Assembly: GCA_910578815.1 (NCBI GenBank)
Contig: CAJTSE010000015.1
Coordinates: 1-64,000 of the forward strand
Length of the DNA: 64,000 nt
Direction of reading: 5' to 3'
Source: an uncultured Acetatifactor sp.
GTDB lineage: Bacteria > Bacillota > Clostridia > Lachnospirales > Lachnospiraceae
The translations under genes were made by a program, and so were the position numbers. Under the pieces are notes generated by a model. The model was not told the origin of the DNA and made no database searches. It saw only the letters and a list, made by a program, of their open reading frames with translations. Below are positions 16,898-25,532 of the stretch, piece after piece; position 1 is the stretch's first letter; every line of letters starts with the position of its first letter.

Positions 16898-16929
16898 CCG
16901 GCAGAAATACATAATGGTAGGTGATCGGT

Positions 16930-17730
16930 ATGGATTTAGCATCTTTGTTGGGACTGATTCTTTGTTTGGGAATGCTTGTTTTCGGTATTCTGGACGCCGT
17001 GAATTATAATTTCTCGGTAGTTGCAATGGAATATCTGGATTTCCCTTCCGCGATTATTACGTTTGGTGGAGCCTTCTCGGCAACGCTGTTGTCTCATAGT
17101 CTGGCGGACTTTATTGGTGGCTTAAAGAGCTTTGCCTTGATTTTTAAGGCACAGACAATCAATACCAGCGAAATGATTCAAAAAATTATTGACTTGTCCA
17201 ATGTGGCCAGAAAGGAAGGACTGCTTTCTCTGGAAGAAGCGGCGGGAGACATGGATGAGCCCTTTTTGAAGAAGGGGATCCTGCTGATTGTAGACGGTAC
17301 GGACCCGGATCTGGTTCGGGCCATTATGGAGACGGAGTTGGTGAGTATCGAGGGAAGGCACAAGGTCCGTATCGGTTTCTGGGATAAACTGGGAGCCATG
17401 GGTCCTGCCTGGGGTATGATCGGTACTCTGGTAGGTCTGGTAAACATGCTTTATAACATGTCGGATATGGATGCGCTGGGACCTTCCATGGCGGTGGCTT
17501 TGATTACCACCCTGTATGGCTCCCTGTTGGCAAACTGGATCTGTATCCCCATTTCCAATAAGCTGACGGCAGACAACGCCAGCGAGATGATGCTGAAAGA
17601 AGTTATGATCGAGGGTCTTCTGTCCATTCAGGCAGGTGAGAACCCCAGAGTCATAGAAGAAAAACTGAAATCCTTCCTGGCTCCTGCGGACAGGACCAGT
17701 TCCGAAGAGACTACGGGAGGTGAGGAATAA
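16930..17730 (+). CDS. motA: Flagellar stator protein MotA
   Basis: A 266-residue, four-helix membrane subunit of the proton- or sodium-driven stator. It has membrane helices near the N-terminus and a conserved pair near 150-200 (KLGAMGPAWGMIGTLVGLVNML). The cytoplasmic loop between them carries the charged residues that contact FliG. I chose ATG 16930, six bases after AGGTGA; a GTG at 16921 overlaps that site. Its stop overlaps the motB start by one base. Confidence 0.95.
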   Translation: MDLASLLGLILCLGMLVFGILDAVNYNFSVVAMEYLDFPSAIITFGGAFSATLLSHSLADFIGGLKSFALIFKAQTINTSEMIQKIIDLSNVARKEGLLSLEEAAGDMDEPFLKKGILLIVDGTDPDLVRAIMETELVSIEGRHKVRIGFWDKLGAMGPAWGMIGTLVGLVNMLYNMSDMDALGPSMAVALITTLYGSLLANWICIPISNKLTADNASEMMLKEVMIEGLLSIQAGENPRVIEEKLKSFLAPADRTSSEETTGGEE

Positions 17731-18563
17731 TGGCAAAGCGTCAGGAGGATGCGCCGCCGGTGGGATCACCGGCATGGATGGCAACCTTCAGTGACCTGAT
17801 GAATCTGCTGCTTTGCTTTTTTGTCATGCTGTTTGCTATGTCTACTCCAGAAGAGGCAAAACTGGCTGAGTTTGTGGCGGCCATGAACAATACTTTCAGT
17901 ATTTTTAACGGAGGTGCCACAGCAATCGGAGACGGAATCCTCATCAGCAACGGGGTCAGTCAGTTGAACGAACTGGATGAGTACATCAACAGTACGGGTA
18001 AGACGGCTGACAGCGAGACGGACGGAGAGGATTTTCAGGAATTTGAGATGTCCCCTGAGGCACAGGAATCTTTGGAGCAGTACCTTGAAGAACAGCAGCT
18101 TCAGCAGAACGAAGAGTTTTCGGAAGAAATTGACGAGATTCTTCAGGAAAACCGTATAGGAGATGAAGTGGATGTCAGCTTTACGGCTCAATATGTACAG
18201 CTTTCCATGAACGGCGCATTGCTTTTTGATTCCGGAAGCGCACAGCTGAAGGAAGATGCGAAGAAGGTGCTGGAGAAGGTCAGCGTGATTTTAGAGCGGT
18301 ATAGTACGGGAACCATAGAAATCATGGGGCACACGGACAATGTTCCCCAGTCGGGGGCCAGATATGCCGACAATGAAGAATTAAGTAACGCCAGGGCTCT
18401 TTCGGTGTTTTATTATCTGCAGGAGCATTCCCTGCTGGATCCTGCCAATATAAAGCATTCGGGCATGGGGGAGAGGGAGCCGGTAGCGGATAATTCCACT
18501 CCCGAAGGCAGAAGCCTAAACCGCAGGGTTGAAATCAGAATCTACAGCCCTTCGCAAAATTGA
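17730..18563 (+). CDS. motB: Flagellar stator protein MotB
   Basis: A 277-residue stator anchor. The single N-terminal membrane helix includes the ion-binding aspartate (Asp22 in TFSDLMNLLLCFFVM). A linker rich in Glu/Gln (about 80-150) precedes the OmpA-like peptidoglycan-binding domain (MGHTDNVP motif near 200, NRRVEIRI near the end). It is translationally coupled to motA. Which ion is used cannot be told from the sequence with confidence. Confidence 0.95.
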   Translation: MAKRQEDAPPVGSPAWMATFSDLMNLLLCFFVMLFAMSTPEEAKLAEFVAAMNNTFSIFNGGATAIGDGILISNGVSQLNELDEYINSTGKTADSETDGEDFQEFEMSPEAQESLEQYLEEQQLQQNEEFSEEIDEILQENRIGDEVDVSFTAQYVQLSMNGALLFDSGSAQLKEDAKKVLEKVSVILERYSTGTIEIMGHTDNVPQSGARYADNEELSNARALSVFYYLQEHSLLDPANIKHSGMGEREPVADNSTPEGRSLNRRVEIRIYSPSQN

Positions 18564-18624
18564 ATTGCAATGACAGGCACTGAATTTTAAAAAGAATGAA
18601 AACAGACAAAAGGACGTAAATATT

Positions 18625-19170
18625 ATGAAGAAGAATTTGCTTAGTATACTTATTCTGGTACTTCTGCTCGTAAATATTGCCCTGACTGCAGTGATGATGA
18701 TCAGCGTCACCGGAACCAACAAGAAGACAGGCGAGCTGGTTACAAATATTGCAACGGTTTTAAATCTTGAACTGTATAATCCGGGCGGAATACCTTTGGC
18801 GGAGGTGCCTCTTTCCGAGACGGAGACCTATGACATGACGGAACTGATGATACCTTTAAAGCGTTCTACCATAGTCAACGAGGACGGAACTACGGAGGTC
18901 AGCTCAAAGCAGCCCTATATCATGTTTACGCCGTCGCTTTATCAAAATATAAAGCATGAAGATTATAAGGCTTACGGCGGGGCGGAGAAGATGGCTACCA
19001 GAGCTACCATGATTCAGGATGTAATCACCAATGTTGTTCGCGAGCATACACTGGAAGAATGTCAGGAGGATCTTGACAGCATCCGTGACGAGATCCTTAC
19101 AGAGATACAGAAGCTGTTCGACTCCAACTTTATCTTTAAGATCGGCCTTAACGGTATTAAATTTGGGTGA
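18625..19170 (+). CDS. fliL: Flagellar basal body-associated protein FliL
   Basis: A 181-residue single-pass membrane protein (helix about 4-28) with an extracytoplasmic FliL domain. FliL forms a ring around the stator. The sequence ends with a short FLiL-type C-terminus (..NSNFIFKIGLNGIKFG). Position between motB and fliM is canonical. Sequence conservation in this family is low, so the call rests partly on position. Confidence 0.85.
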   Translation: MKKNLLSILILVLLLVNIALTAVMMISVTGTNKKTGELVTNIATVLNLELYNPGGIPLAEVPLSETETYDMTELMIPLKRSTIVNEDGTTEVSSKQPYIMFTPSLYQNIKHEDYKAYGGAEKMATRATMIQDVITNVVREHTLEECQEDLDSIRDEILTEIQKLFDSNFIFKIGLNGIKFG

Positions 19171-19212
19171 TCCCAGACGGAAATTTGAGGCATCGACAGG
19201 AGGTGAACATGC

Positions 19213-20193
19213 GTGGGCGAGGTACTGTCCCAAAACGAAATAGATAATCTGCTGGCGGCTCTGTCTGCGGGTGAACTTGATGTTGATCAGATGCAGGAGA
19301 GCGAAGAAAAACAGGTTAAAGATTATGACTTCAGGCGCCCGACGAAGTTCTCCAAGGAACACCTGAGGACTCTTGAGATTATTTTTGAGCATTACAGCCG
19401 GCTGATTTCCACAAATCTTCCGGTATACTTAAGAAAGAACGTACAGGTTTCCGTGGCAAGTTCGGAAACGGTTACTTTTAATGAATTTACGAATGCGCTG
19501 TCTAACCCTGTTATTTTGGGTATTATTAATTTTGCCCCCCTGAACGGACAGATCATTGTGGACCTGGCTACCAATTTAGGTTATGCCATGCTGGACCGTA
19601 TGCTTGGGGGAAGCGGGATTCCACTGGAAAAAAGCAGGGACTTTTCGGAGATTGAGCTGACAATCATACAAAAGATACTGATTATGTTTACACAGCTTTT
19701 AAGAGATCCCTGGAAGAATGTAATTGATGTGAACCCGGTCCTGCAGAGATTGGAGACAAATCCCCAATTTGCGCAGGTGATCGCCCCCAATGACATGATA
19801 GCCATTGTAACGCTGAACATGAAGATCGGGGATGTGGAAGGGTTTATGAATATTTGTCTTCCTTTCTTTACTCTGGAAGATGTTATGGATAAGCTGAATA
19901 CCAAGTATTGGTTTTCCACGATGCAGGAAAATCATGATGAGAATTACGAAGAGTACATTGAAACTCTCATCCGTAAGGTAGATATTCCCATCAGGGCGGT
20001 GCTTGGCAAGACGGTAGTGTCTGTCAGCGATTTTATGGGATTGCAGGTGGGAGACTGCATCCGTCTTGATTCTAAGGTGGATGAAGATATGAATATATAC
20101 GTGGGTAATATCAAGAAATTTACCGCGTTGCCTGGCACTGAAAAAGATTCCTACGCAGTCAGGATTACGTCAGTCATCAAAGAGGAGGAGTAG
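19213..20193 (+). CDS. fliM: Flagellar motor switch protein FliM
   Basis: A 326-residue C-ring protein that receives CheY-P. The N-terminal CheY-binding motif is LSQNEIDNLL (residues 5-14). The middle CheC-like domain and the C-terminal SpoA domain follow. The start is GTG 19213, six bases after AGGAGGTGA. An ATG at 19209, just upstream, is out of frame. Three bases separate it from fliY. Confidence 0.96.
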   Translation: MGEVLSQNEIDNLLAALSAGELDVDQMQESEEKQVKDYDFRRPTKFSKEHLRTLEIIFEHYSRLISTNLPVYLRKNVQVSVASSETVTFNEFTNALSNPVILGIINFAPLNGQIIVDLATNLGYAMLDRMLGGSGIPLEKSRDFSEIELTIIQKILIMFTQLLRDPWKNVIDVNPVLQRLETNPQFAQVIAPNDMIAIVTLNMKIGDVEGFMNICLPFFTLEDVMDKLNTKYWFSTMQENHDENYEEYIETLIRKVDIPIRAVLGKTVVSVSDFMGLQVGDCIRLDSKVDEDMNIYVGNIKKFTALPGTEKDSYAVRITSVIKEEE

Positions 20194-20196
20194 ACA

Positions 20197-21540
20197 ATGG
20201 ATGGAATGCTGTCGCAGGACGAAATAGAAGCCCTCTTAAACGGCATGGATCTGTCTGATGAGGGGACGCCGGAAGGTATCGGAAGCAATGAAGAGGTCAC
20301 GGAAATCCCCAGCAGTGAGGCAAGTGCAGAAACACAGATGCCGGAGGAGGTCCTGACAGAAATAGAAAAGGACGCTATCGGGGAAGTAGCAAACATCAGT
20401 ATGGGTTCATCGGCAACTACGTTGTACTCGCTGGTGAACAGGAAGGTAAATATAACAACTCCTGTTGTAAGTTCCGCCACCTGGAGTACATTGCTTGGAG
20501 ACTATGAGAAGCCATGTGTGTTTATTCAGATTAAATATACCATGGGGCTGGATGGAACAAATATTCTGGTACTCAAAGAGCATGATGTAAAGGTTATTAC
20601 GGACCTGATGATGGGAGGGGACGGTACCAATACAGAAGGAGAATTAGGTGAGCTGCACTTAAGTGCAATTTCCGAAGCCATGAATCAGATGATGGGTTCC
20701 GCAGCCACATCGCTCTCCACTATGCTGAAGACCACAATCGACATCAGTCCTCCGGAGGCATCACTGCTGGATTTAACTCAGGTAAAGAACGGAGAAGAAA
20801 TATCACCGTTCCTGGGAGGAACCTTTATAAAGATTGCATTCAGAATGCAGATTGACGATTTGGTGGACAGTACGATCATGCAGCTATACCCTGTAGAGTT
20901 TGCCCGCAGGGTCGTGTCCACATTTATGGGTACTCAGGGAGGCGACAGTTCCGGTCCCACGCCGCAGGCGGCAGCACCGGAGCCTTCGGCACCTGCAGCA
21001 GCTCCGGCGGATATGGGAATGGGGAGCGGTCCTCAGGGAATGCCTGCTCAGGGCATGAATCCGCAAATGGGAATGGCACCTCAGATGGATATGAGTATGA
21101 ATCCGCAGATGGGGATGGGAATGGCTCCCCAGGGAATGCAGATGATGGGAATGGCTCCCCAGCAGCCCATGGGCATGATGCAGCCCGGCATGATGCAGCC
21201 AATGGGCATGATGCAGCCAATGGGGGTAGTTCAGCCCATGCAGAATGTCAATGTTCAGCCGGCACAGTTCCAGAGCTTCGGCGGCGACGGAAGACCCATT
21301 CAGGGACAGGAAAATATCGGATTGATCATGGATGTACCCTTGGAGGTCACCGTGGAGCTTGGCAGAACGTCCAAGTCAATATCTGAAATTCTTAATTTTG
21401 CACCTGGCACGATCATCGAGCTGGATCGGATTGCCGGAGAACCTATAGACGTATTGGTAAACGGTAAGTTTGTTGCCAGAGGCGAAGTTGTAGTGATTGA
21501 AGAAAGCTTTAGCGTCAGAGTCACAGAGATTATTAAATAG
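20197..21540 (+). CDS. fliY: Flagellar motor switch phosphatase FliY
   Basis: A 447-residue protein combining a CheC-like CheY-P phosphatase with a FliN-type C-ring domain. It starts with its own CheY-binding-like motif LSQDEIEALL. The CheC-like region (about 50-250) has IEKDAIGEVANISMG and LSAISEAMNQMMG, with conserved Glu/Asn. The C-terminal SpoA/FliN domain is at about 365-447. Between them is an unusual linker of about 90 residues made mostly of Met, Gln, Pro and Gly (MGM, MQP and NPQ repeats). It both removes phosphate from CheY and forms part of the switch. Confidence 0.95.
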   Translation: MDGMLSQDEIEALLNGMDLSDEGTPEGIGSNEEVTEIPSSEASAETQMPEEVLTEIEKDAIGEVANISMGSSATTLYSLVNRKVNITTPVVSSATWSTLLGDYEKPCVFIQIKYTMGLDGTNILVLKEHDVKVITDLMMGGDGTNTEGELGELHLSAISEAMNQMMGSAATSLSTMLKTTIDISPPEASLLDLTQVKNGEEISPFLGGTFIKIAFRMQIDDLVDSTIMQLYPVEFARRVVSTFMGTQGGDSSGPTPQAAAPEPSAPAAAPADMGMGSGPQGMPAQGMNPQMGMAPQMDMSMNPQMGMGMAPQGMQMMGMAPQQPMGMMQPGMMQPMGMMQPMGVVQPMQNVNVQPAQFQSFGGDGRPIQGQENIGLIMDVPLEVTVELGRTSKSISEILNFAPGTIIELDRIAGEPIDVLVNGKFVARGEVVVIEESFSVRVTEIIK

Positions 21541-21555
21541 TAGGAGGATGTTTTA

Positions 21556-21918
21556 ATGGCAAAGAATATTTTAATATGTGATGATGCAGCATTCATGAGG
21601 ATGATGATAAAGGACATTCTGAGCAAGAACGGCTATAATGTTGCGGGTGAGGCTGAGAACGGTATGAAGGCGGTGGAGAAGTTCAAGGAAGTTACGCCCG
21701 ATCTTGTACTGATGGATATTACCATGCCTGAGATGGATGGTATTGCCGCATTAAAGGAGATTAAGAAGATCGACGCCGGTGCAAAGGTAATTATGTGTTC
21801 GGCAATGGGTCAGCAGGCAATGGTTATTGAGTCGATTCAGGCAGGCGCGAAGGACTTTATTGTAAAGCCCTTTCAGGCAGAGCGTGTTCTTGAGGCAGTG
21901 AAGAAGGTCGTAGGCTGA
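21556..21918 (+). CDS. cheY: Chemotaxis response regulator CheY
   Basis: A 120-residue single receiver domain. The acidic pocket is DD at 9-10, the phosphorylated Asp is Asp54 in VLMDITMP, and the conserved Lys is near 104 (IVKPF). CheA phosphorylates it, CheY-P binds FliM/FliY, and FliY or CheC removes the phosphate. Its stop overlaps fliO. Confidence 0.96.
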   Translation: MAKNILICDDAAFMRMMIKDILSKNGYNVAGEAENGMKAVEKFKEVTPDLVLMDITMPEMDGIAALKEIKKIDAGAKVIMCSAMGQQAMVIESIQAGAKDFIVKPFQAERVLEAVKKVVG

Positions 21919-22328
21919 TGACGGTCCTTCTGGCAGGGAGCACAGACAGCTATATCCAGCTTATTACCGTGCTGGTGGTATTTGTGCTGGTACTTGGCGT
22001 TACGGCGCTGGTTACCAGATGGATTGCCAATTATCAGAAACAGCAGAATGTAAATGCCAACGTGGAAATTATTGAGACCACACGCATTGCAGGCAATAAA
22101 TATGTCCAGATTCTTCGGATCGGGGATACGTATGTTGCCGTTGCAGTCTGCAAAGATACGGTAACACAGTTGTGCCAGATACCGAAGGAGCAGCTGAAAA
22201 GCTCTCAGTCTGCCCAGGGAAGTTTTTTGAAGTCTGCGGGCTTTAAGGAGTTGCTGGACAAGGCCGCCAAAAAGAAAGTCGCTGATTCGGCGAAAGCAGA
22301 GGATAGTCAGTCAGATGATGAGAATTAA
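21918..22328 (+). CDS. fliO: Flagellar biosynthetic protein FliO/FliZ
   Basis: A 136-residue single-pass membrane protein (helix about 13-33) with a cytoplasmic FliO domain (..NVEIIETTRIAGNKYVQILRIGDTYVAVAV). FliO helps assemble the FliP ring of the export gate. The start ATG overlaps the cheY stop, and its end overlaps fliP by 14 bases, so it is tightly coupled. Confidence 0.88.
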   Translation: MTVLLAGSTDSYIQLITVLVVFVLVLGVTALVTRWIANYQKQQNVNANVEIIETTRIAGNKYVQILRIGDTYVAVAVCKDTVTQLCQIPKEQLKSSQSAQGSFLKSAGFKELLDKAAKKKVADSAKAEDSQSDDEN

Positions 22329-23175
22329 GCCGAAAGTAAAGCAAATAATGACAGTAATATGCCTGCTGGTCACGGTAGGCATATTGTGTATTCAAAATCC
22401 CATGATCGTACAGGCTTCGGGAAATCTCACGGGGGATTCACAGCAGTCCACCATTTTAAACCCTCCCGGCACAAGTAATACGCCGGATGATTTAAACGGT
22501 CTGAACACGGGCAATATGTTTACGTTTACCTACAATGAGGGAAACGGAGAGTTAAACGGCGCGTTGAGGATATTTTTGACACTGACGCTGATTGCCATTG
22601 CTCCCACGATTATCATTTTGATGACCTCTTTTACGAGGATCATTATCGTGCTCCATTTTACCCGTGCAGCCTTAAATACGCAGACTGCTCCGCCGAACCA
22701 GGTGCTGATTGGTCTGGCACTGATACTTACCTTTTTTATTATGGAGCCGACCATAGTGCAGATCAACGAACAGGCTATCAAGCCCTTCGAAGCTGGTGAG
22801 ATTACACAGGAGGAGGCCTTTGAGGCGGGAATTCAGCCCCTAAGGGAGTTTATGTATCCTCAGACCCAAGTGAAGGACGTACAGCTGTTTATGGACATTG
22901 CCGGCAGAGAGTGGGACGGGAGGAATGCTTCCATCCCTTTGTCAGTGCTTCTGCCCAGTTTTATACTAAGTGAGCTGAGGCTCGCTTTCTGGATAGGGTT
23001 TATGATCTATATACCGTTTATTGTGATCGACATGGTAGTGGCGTCCACGCTGATGAGTATGGGCATGATGATGCTGCCGCCCACCACAATTTCCATGCCC
23101 TTTAAGATACTGCTGTTTACTTTGGCTGACGGCTGGGGACTGGTGATCGGAAATCTTGTACAGACGTTTTACTAG
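22315..23175 (+). CDS. fliP: Flagellar export gate protein FliP
   Basis: A 286-residue core subunit of the FliP5-FliQ4-FliR1 gate. A cleavable signal peptide covers about residues 1-35 (ends VQASG). Four membrane helices follow, with the conserved TSFTRIIIVLHFTRAALNTQ segment and the C-terminal MGMMMLPP..ISMPFKILLF motif. Full length. Confidence 0.96.
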   Translation: MMRIKPKVKQIMTVICLLVTVGILCIQNPMIVQASGNLTGDSQQSTILNPPGTSNTPDDLNGLNTGNMFTFTYNEGNGELNGALRIFLTLTLIAIAPTIIILMTSFTRIIIVLHFTRAALNTQTAPPNQVLIGLALILTFFIMEPTIVQINEQAIKPFEAGEITQEEAFEAGIQPLREFMYPQTQVKDVQLFMDIAGREWDGRNASIPLSVLLPSFILSELRLAFWIGFMIYIPFIVIDMVVASTLMSMGMMMLPPTTISMPFKILLFTLADGWGLVIGNLVQTFY

Positions 23176-23195
23176 CAGGAAAGAGAGGCGGATAA

Positions 23196-23468
23196 ATGAC
23201 AACTGATGCGATTGCCGATATGGCCCAGACTGCGCTTTATTTGATTATTAAGACGTCGCTGCCCGTTTTGCTGGTGTCCTTGATCATTGGTCTGATTATC
23301 AGTATTTTTCAGACGGTGACCTCCATTCAGGAGCAGACACTGACCTTTGTACCTAAGATTATCTGTGTTTTTGTGTCGTTGATCCTATTTGGTCCCTGGA
23401 TGATGAACAGCATGGTGGAATATATGACAGAGCTTTGGAGTACCTTCAGCTTTTATGTGCATCAATAG
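23196..23468 (+). CDS. fliQ: Flagellar export gate protein FliQ
   Basis: A 90-residue protein with two membrane helices. The signature ..LIIGLIISIFQTVTSIQEQTLTFVPKI.. covers the loop between them. It packs around FliP/FliR in the gate. Position between fliP and fliR is canonical. Confidence 0.96.
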   Translation: MTTDAIADMAQTALYLIIKTSLPVLLVSLIIGLIISIFQTVTSIQEQTLTFVPKIICVFVSLILFGPWMMNSMVEYMTELWSTFSFYVHQ

Positions 23469-23483
23469 CGGGAAGAAACATAT

Positions 23484-24266
23484 ATGGTGAGTTTTTCCTT
23501 TTCCATCTACGATTTAGAATATTTTCTGCTGATTCTTACAAGAATTTCCTGCTTTGTGTTTGTGGCTCCCTTCTTCAGTATGCGGAACACGCCCATGCGG
23601 ATCAGGGTGGGAATCAGTGTATTTACGGCCGCGCTTTTGTATCAGTCGCTGACGCCGTCGGATTATGCAGCGTATAATACAGTTCTGGAGTATGCCGTAA
23701 TTGTGATGAAGGAGGCCGTGACAGGGCTTCTTTTGGGCCTGGGTGCATCTATTTGCACTTCTATTATGAATTTTGCGGGAGCCATAGCGGATATGGAAAC
23801 TGGATTGTCCATGGTGACCCTGATGGATCCTTCATCCCGTGAGCAAAGCAGTATCACGGGTGTATTTTACCAGTATGTGCTGATGTTGATGATGATTGCT
23901 ACGGGGATGTATCGCTATCTGTTTGCCGCTTTGGCGGATACCTTTACTCTGATTCCGGTAAACGGTGCCATATTCCACGGAGACAGGCTGGTGGATGCCA
24001 TGCTGCAGTTTCTGGGAGATTATGTTATTATTGGGTTCCGGATTGTGCTGCCCATTTTCTGTACCATTCTGCTGCTGAATGCCATTCTGGGCGTGCTGGC
24101 TAAGGTTTCGCCTCAGATGAACATGTTTGCGGTGGGTATGCAGCTTAAGATTTTGGTGGGGCTGGGGGTATTCTTTCTAACAGCGAATATGCTGCCGGGA
24201 ACCGCGGACTTTATTTTTGAAGAGATGAAACGTGTGATGAATTCCTTTATAGGAGCGTTACAATGA
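23484..24266 (+). CDS. fliR: Flagellar export gate protein FliR
   Basis: A 260-residue protein with about six membrane helices. It has FliR-type motifs near residues 30-45 (APFFSMRNTPMRIRVG) and 210-225 (GVLAKVSPQMNMFAVGMQLK). One copy closes the gate. It overlaps the flhB start by four bases. Confidence 0.95.
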   Translation: MVSFSFSIYDLEYFLLILTRISCFVFVAPFFSMRNTPMRIRVGISVFTAALLYQSLTPSDYAAYNTVLEYAVIVMKEAVTGLLLGLGASICTSIMNFAGAIADMETGLSMVTLMDPSSREQSSITGVFYQYVLMLMMIATGMYRYLFAALADTFTLIPVNGAIFHGDRLVDAMLQFLGDYVIIGFRIVLPIFCTILLLNAILGVLAKVSPQMNMFAVGMQLKILVGLGVFFLTANMLPGTADFIFEEMKRVMNSFIGALQ

Positions 24267-25372
24267 TTCGATATAACCTGCAATTTTTTGCGAAGGAAGG
24301 AATGGGCGGCGAAAAGACAGAACCGGCCACCCAGAAAAAACTAGAGGATGCCCGCAAGGAAGGGCAGGTGGCCAAGAGCCGCGAGATTGCTAACGGTTTG
24401 GGGCTGATGGCGTTGTTTCTTTGCCTGAAGATGTTTGTCGGGCATATCGGTACTCAGCTGCTGGAGGTATTTCCCAACGCCTATAGCAGGATCCCGGATG
24501 TGTCTATCTACTGGGAAGGCAGGATGCCTGAGGCGGACACCAGAGCTGTATTTTCCATGATGTTGATGGAAACAATGGTAATTATAGCGCCTTTACTGCT
24601 GATCGGTTTTCTGGTGGCGTTTATCAGTGATTTGATTCAGGTCAAGTGGCACCCGACAGCCAAGCCGCTGCAGCCAAAGTTCAGCAAGATGAATCCCCTG
24701 AAGGGCTTTCAGAAGATTTTTTCCGTAAATTCGGTGGTAGAGCTGATAAAATCTCTTGCAAAGATTGGCTTGATTATACTTATCTGTTATAATTACTTAA
24801 AGGGTAAGGAAATGCTGCTGCTGAATCTCTATGACAAGGGATTGATGGAGGCCATCAGCCTGGCGGCGGAAATCGTGATTGACTTAGGAATCCGGATTGC
24901 CGCGGTGTATATGATTATTGCCCTGGCGGATTTTGCTTATCAAAGAGTGAAATTTAAAAATGACATGAAGATGACCAAGCAGGAGATCAAGGAAGAGTAT
25001 AAGCAGCAGGAAGGAGATCCTCAGATCAAGGGCCAGATCAGGCAGAAGATGAGAGAGGCCTCCAGACGCCGGATGATGCAGGATCTGCCCCAGGCGGACG
25101 TGGTTGTAACCAACCCTACCCATTACGCCGTGGCCATCAAGTATGATCCGGAGATGGCGGATGCGCCCGTGGTCATAGCAAAGGGTGAGGATTACATGGC
25201 AGCCCGTATCAAGGAGGCTGCAAAAGAAAATCATATTGAGATTGTGGAGAATAAGCCCTTGGCCCGAATGCTTTACGCCAACGTGGACATTGGCCAGATG
25301 ATTCCGCCGGAGTTGTATCAGGCGGTGGCGGATGTGCTGGCGTTTGTATATCATTTAAAGGGCAAAGTGTGA
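24263..25372 (+). CDS. flhB: Flagellar export switch protein FlhB
   Basis: A 369-residue autocleaving export protein. The N-terminus (YNLQFFAKEGMGGEKTE) is typical of Gram-positive FlhB. Four membrane helices lie between about 35 and 225. The cytoplasmic domain has the self-cleavage site Asn284-Pro285 in NPTH (284-287). Cleavage lets FliK switch export from hook to filament proteins. Full length and intact. Confidence 0.96.
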   Translation: MIRYNLQFFAKEGMGGEKTEPATQKKLEDARKEGQVAKSREIANGLGLMALFLCLKMFVGHIGTQLLEVFPNAYSRIPDVSIYWEGRMPEADTRAVFSMMLMETMVIIAPLLLIGFLVAFISDLIQVKWHPTAKPLQPKFSKMNPLKGFQKIFSVNSVVELIKSLAKIGLIILICYNYLKGKEMLLLNLYDKGLMEAISLAAEIVIDLGIRIAAVYMIIALADFAYQRVKFKNDMKMTKQEIKEEYKQQEGDPQIKGQIRQKMREASRRRMMQDLPQADVVVTNPTHYAVAIKYDPEMADAPVVIAKGEDYMAARIKEAAKENHIEIVENKPLARMLYANVDIGQMIPPELYQAVADVLAFVYHLKGKV

Positions 25373-25373
25373 A

Positions 25374-25479
25374 AGGCGAAAAGATATTCTAAGGTTGAAA
25401 AGAATTCAGCCTAAGAAAATCTAAGTTTCGCCTCGAAGAATTGCCTTTCGGCAATTCTTCATAGAGTTTCACGGATTGT
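25374..25479 (+). repeat. Two-hairpin intergenic repeat, copy D
   Basis: Hairpin 1 (25374-25433): AGGCGAAAAGATATTCTAAGGTTGA pairs with TCAGCCTAAGAAAATCTAAGTTTCGCCT. Hairpin 2 is perfect: GAAGAATTGCC (25435-25445), loop TTTC less one base, GGCAATTCTTC (25450-25460). It ends CACGGATTG. It fills most of the 160-bp gap between flhB and flhA and is the closest relative of copy A. Confidence 0.85.
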
Positions 25480-25532
25480 TTGTGCCGGAATTGTGAAATG
25501 TTATTAAACAGGACAGAAAGGAGGAAGCAGGC

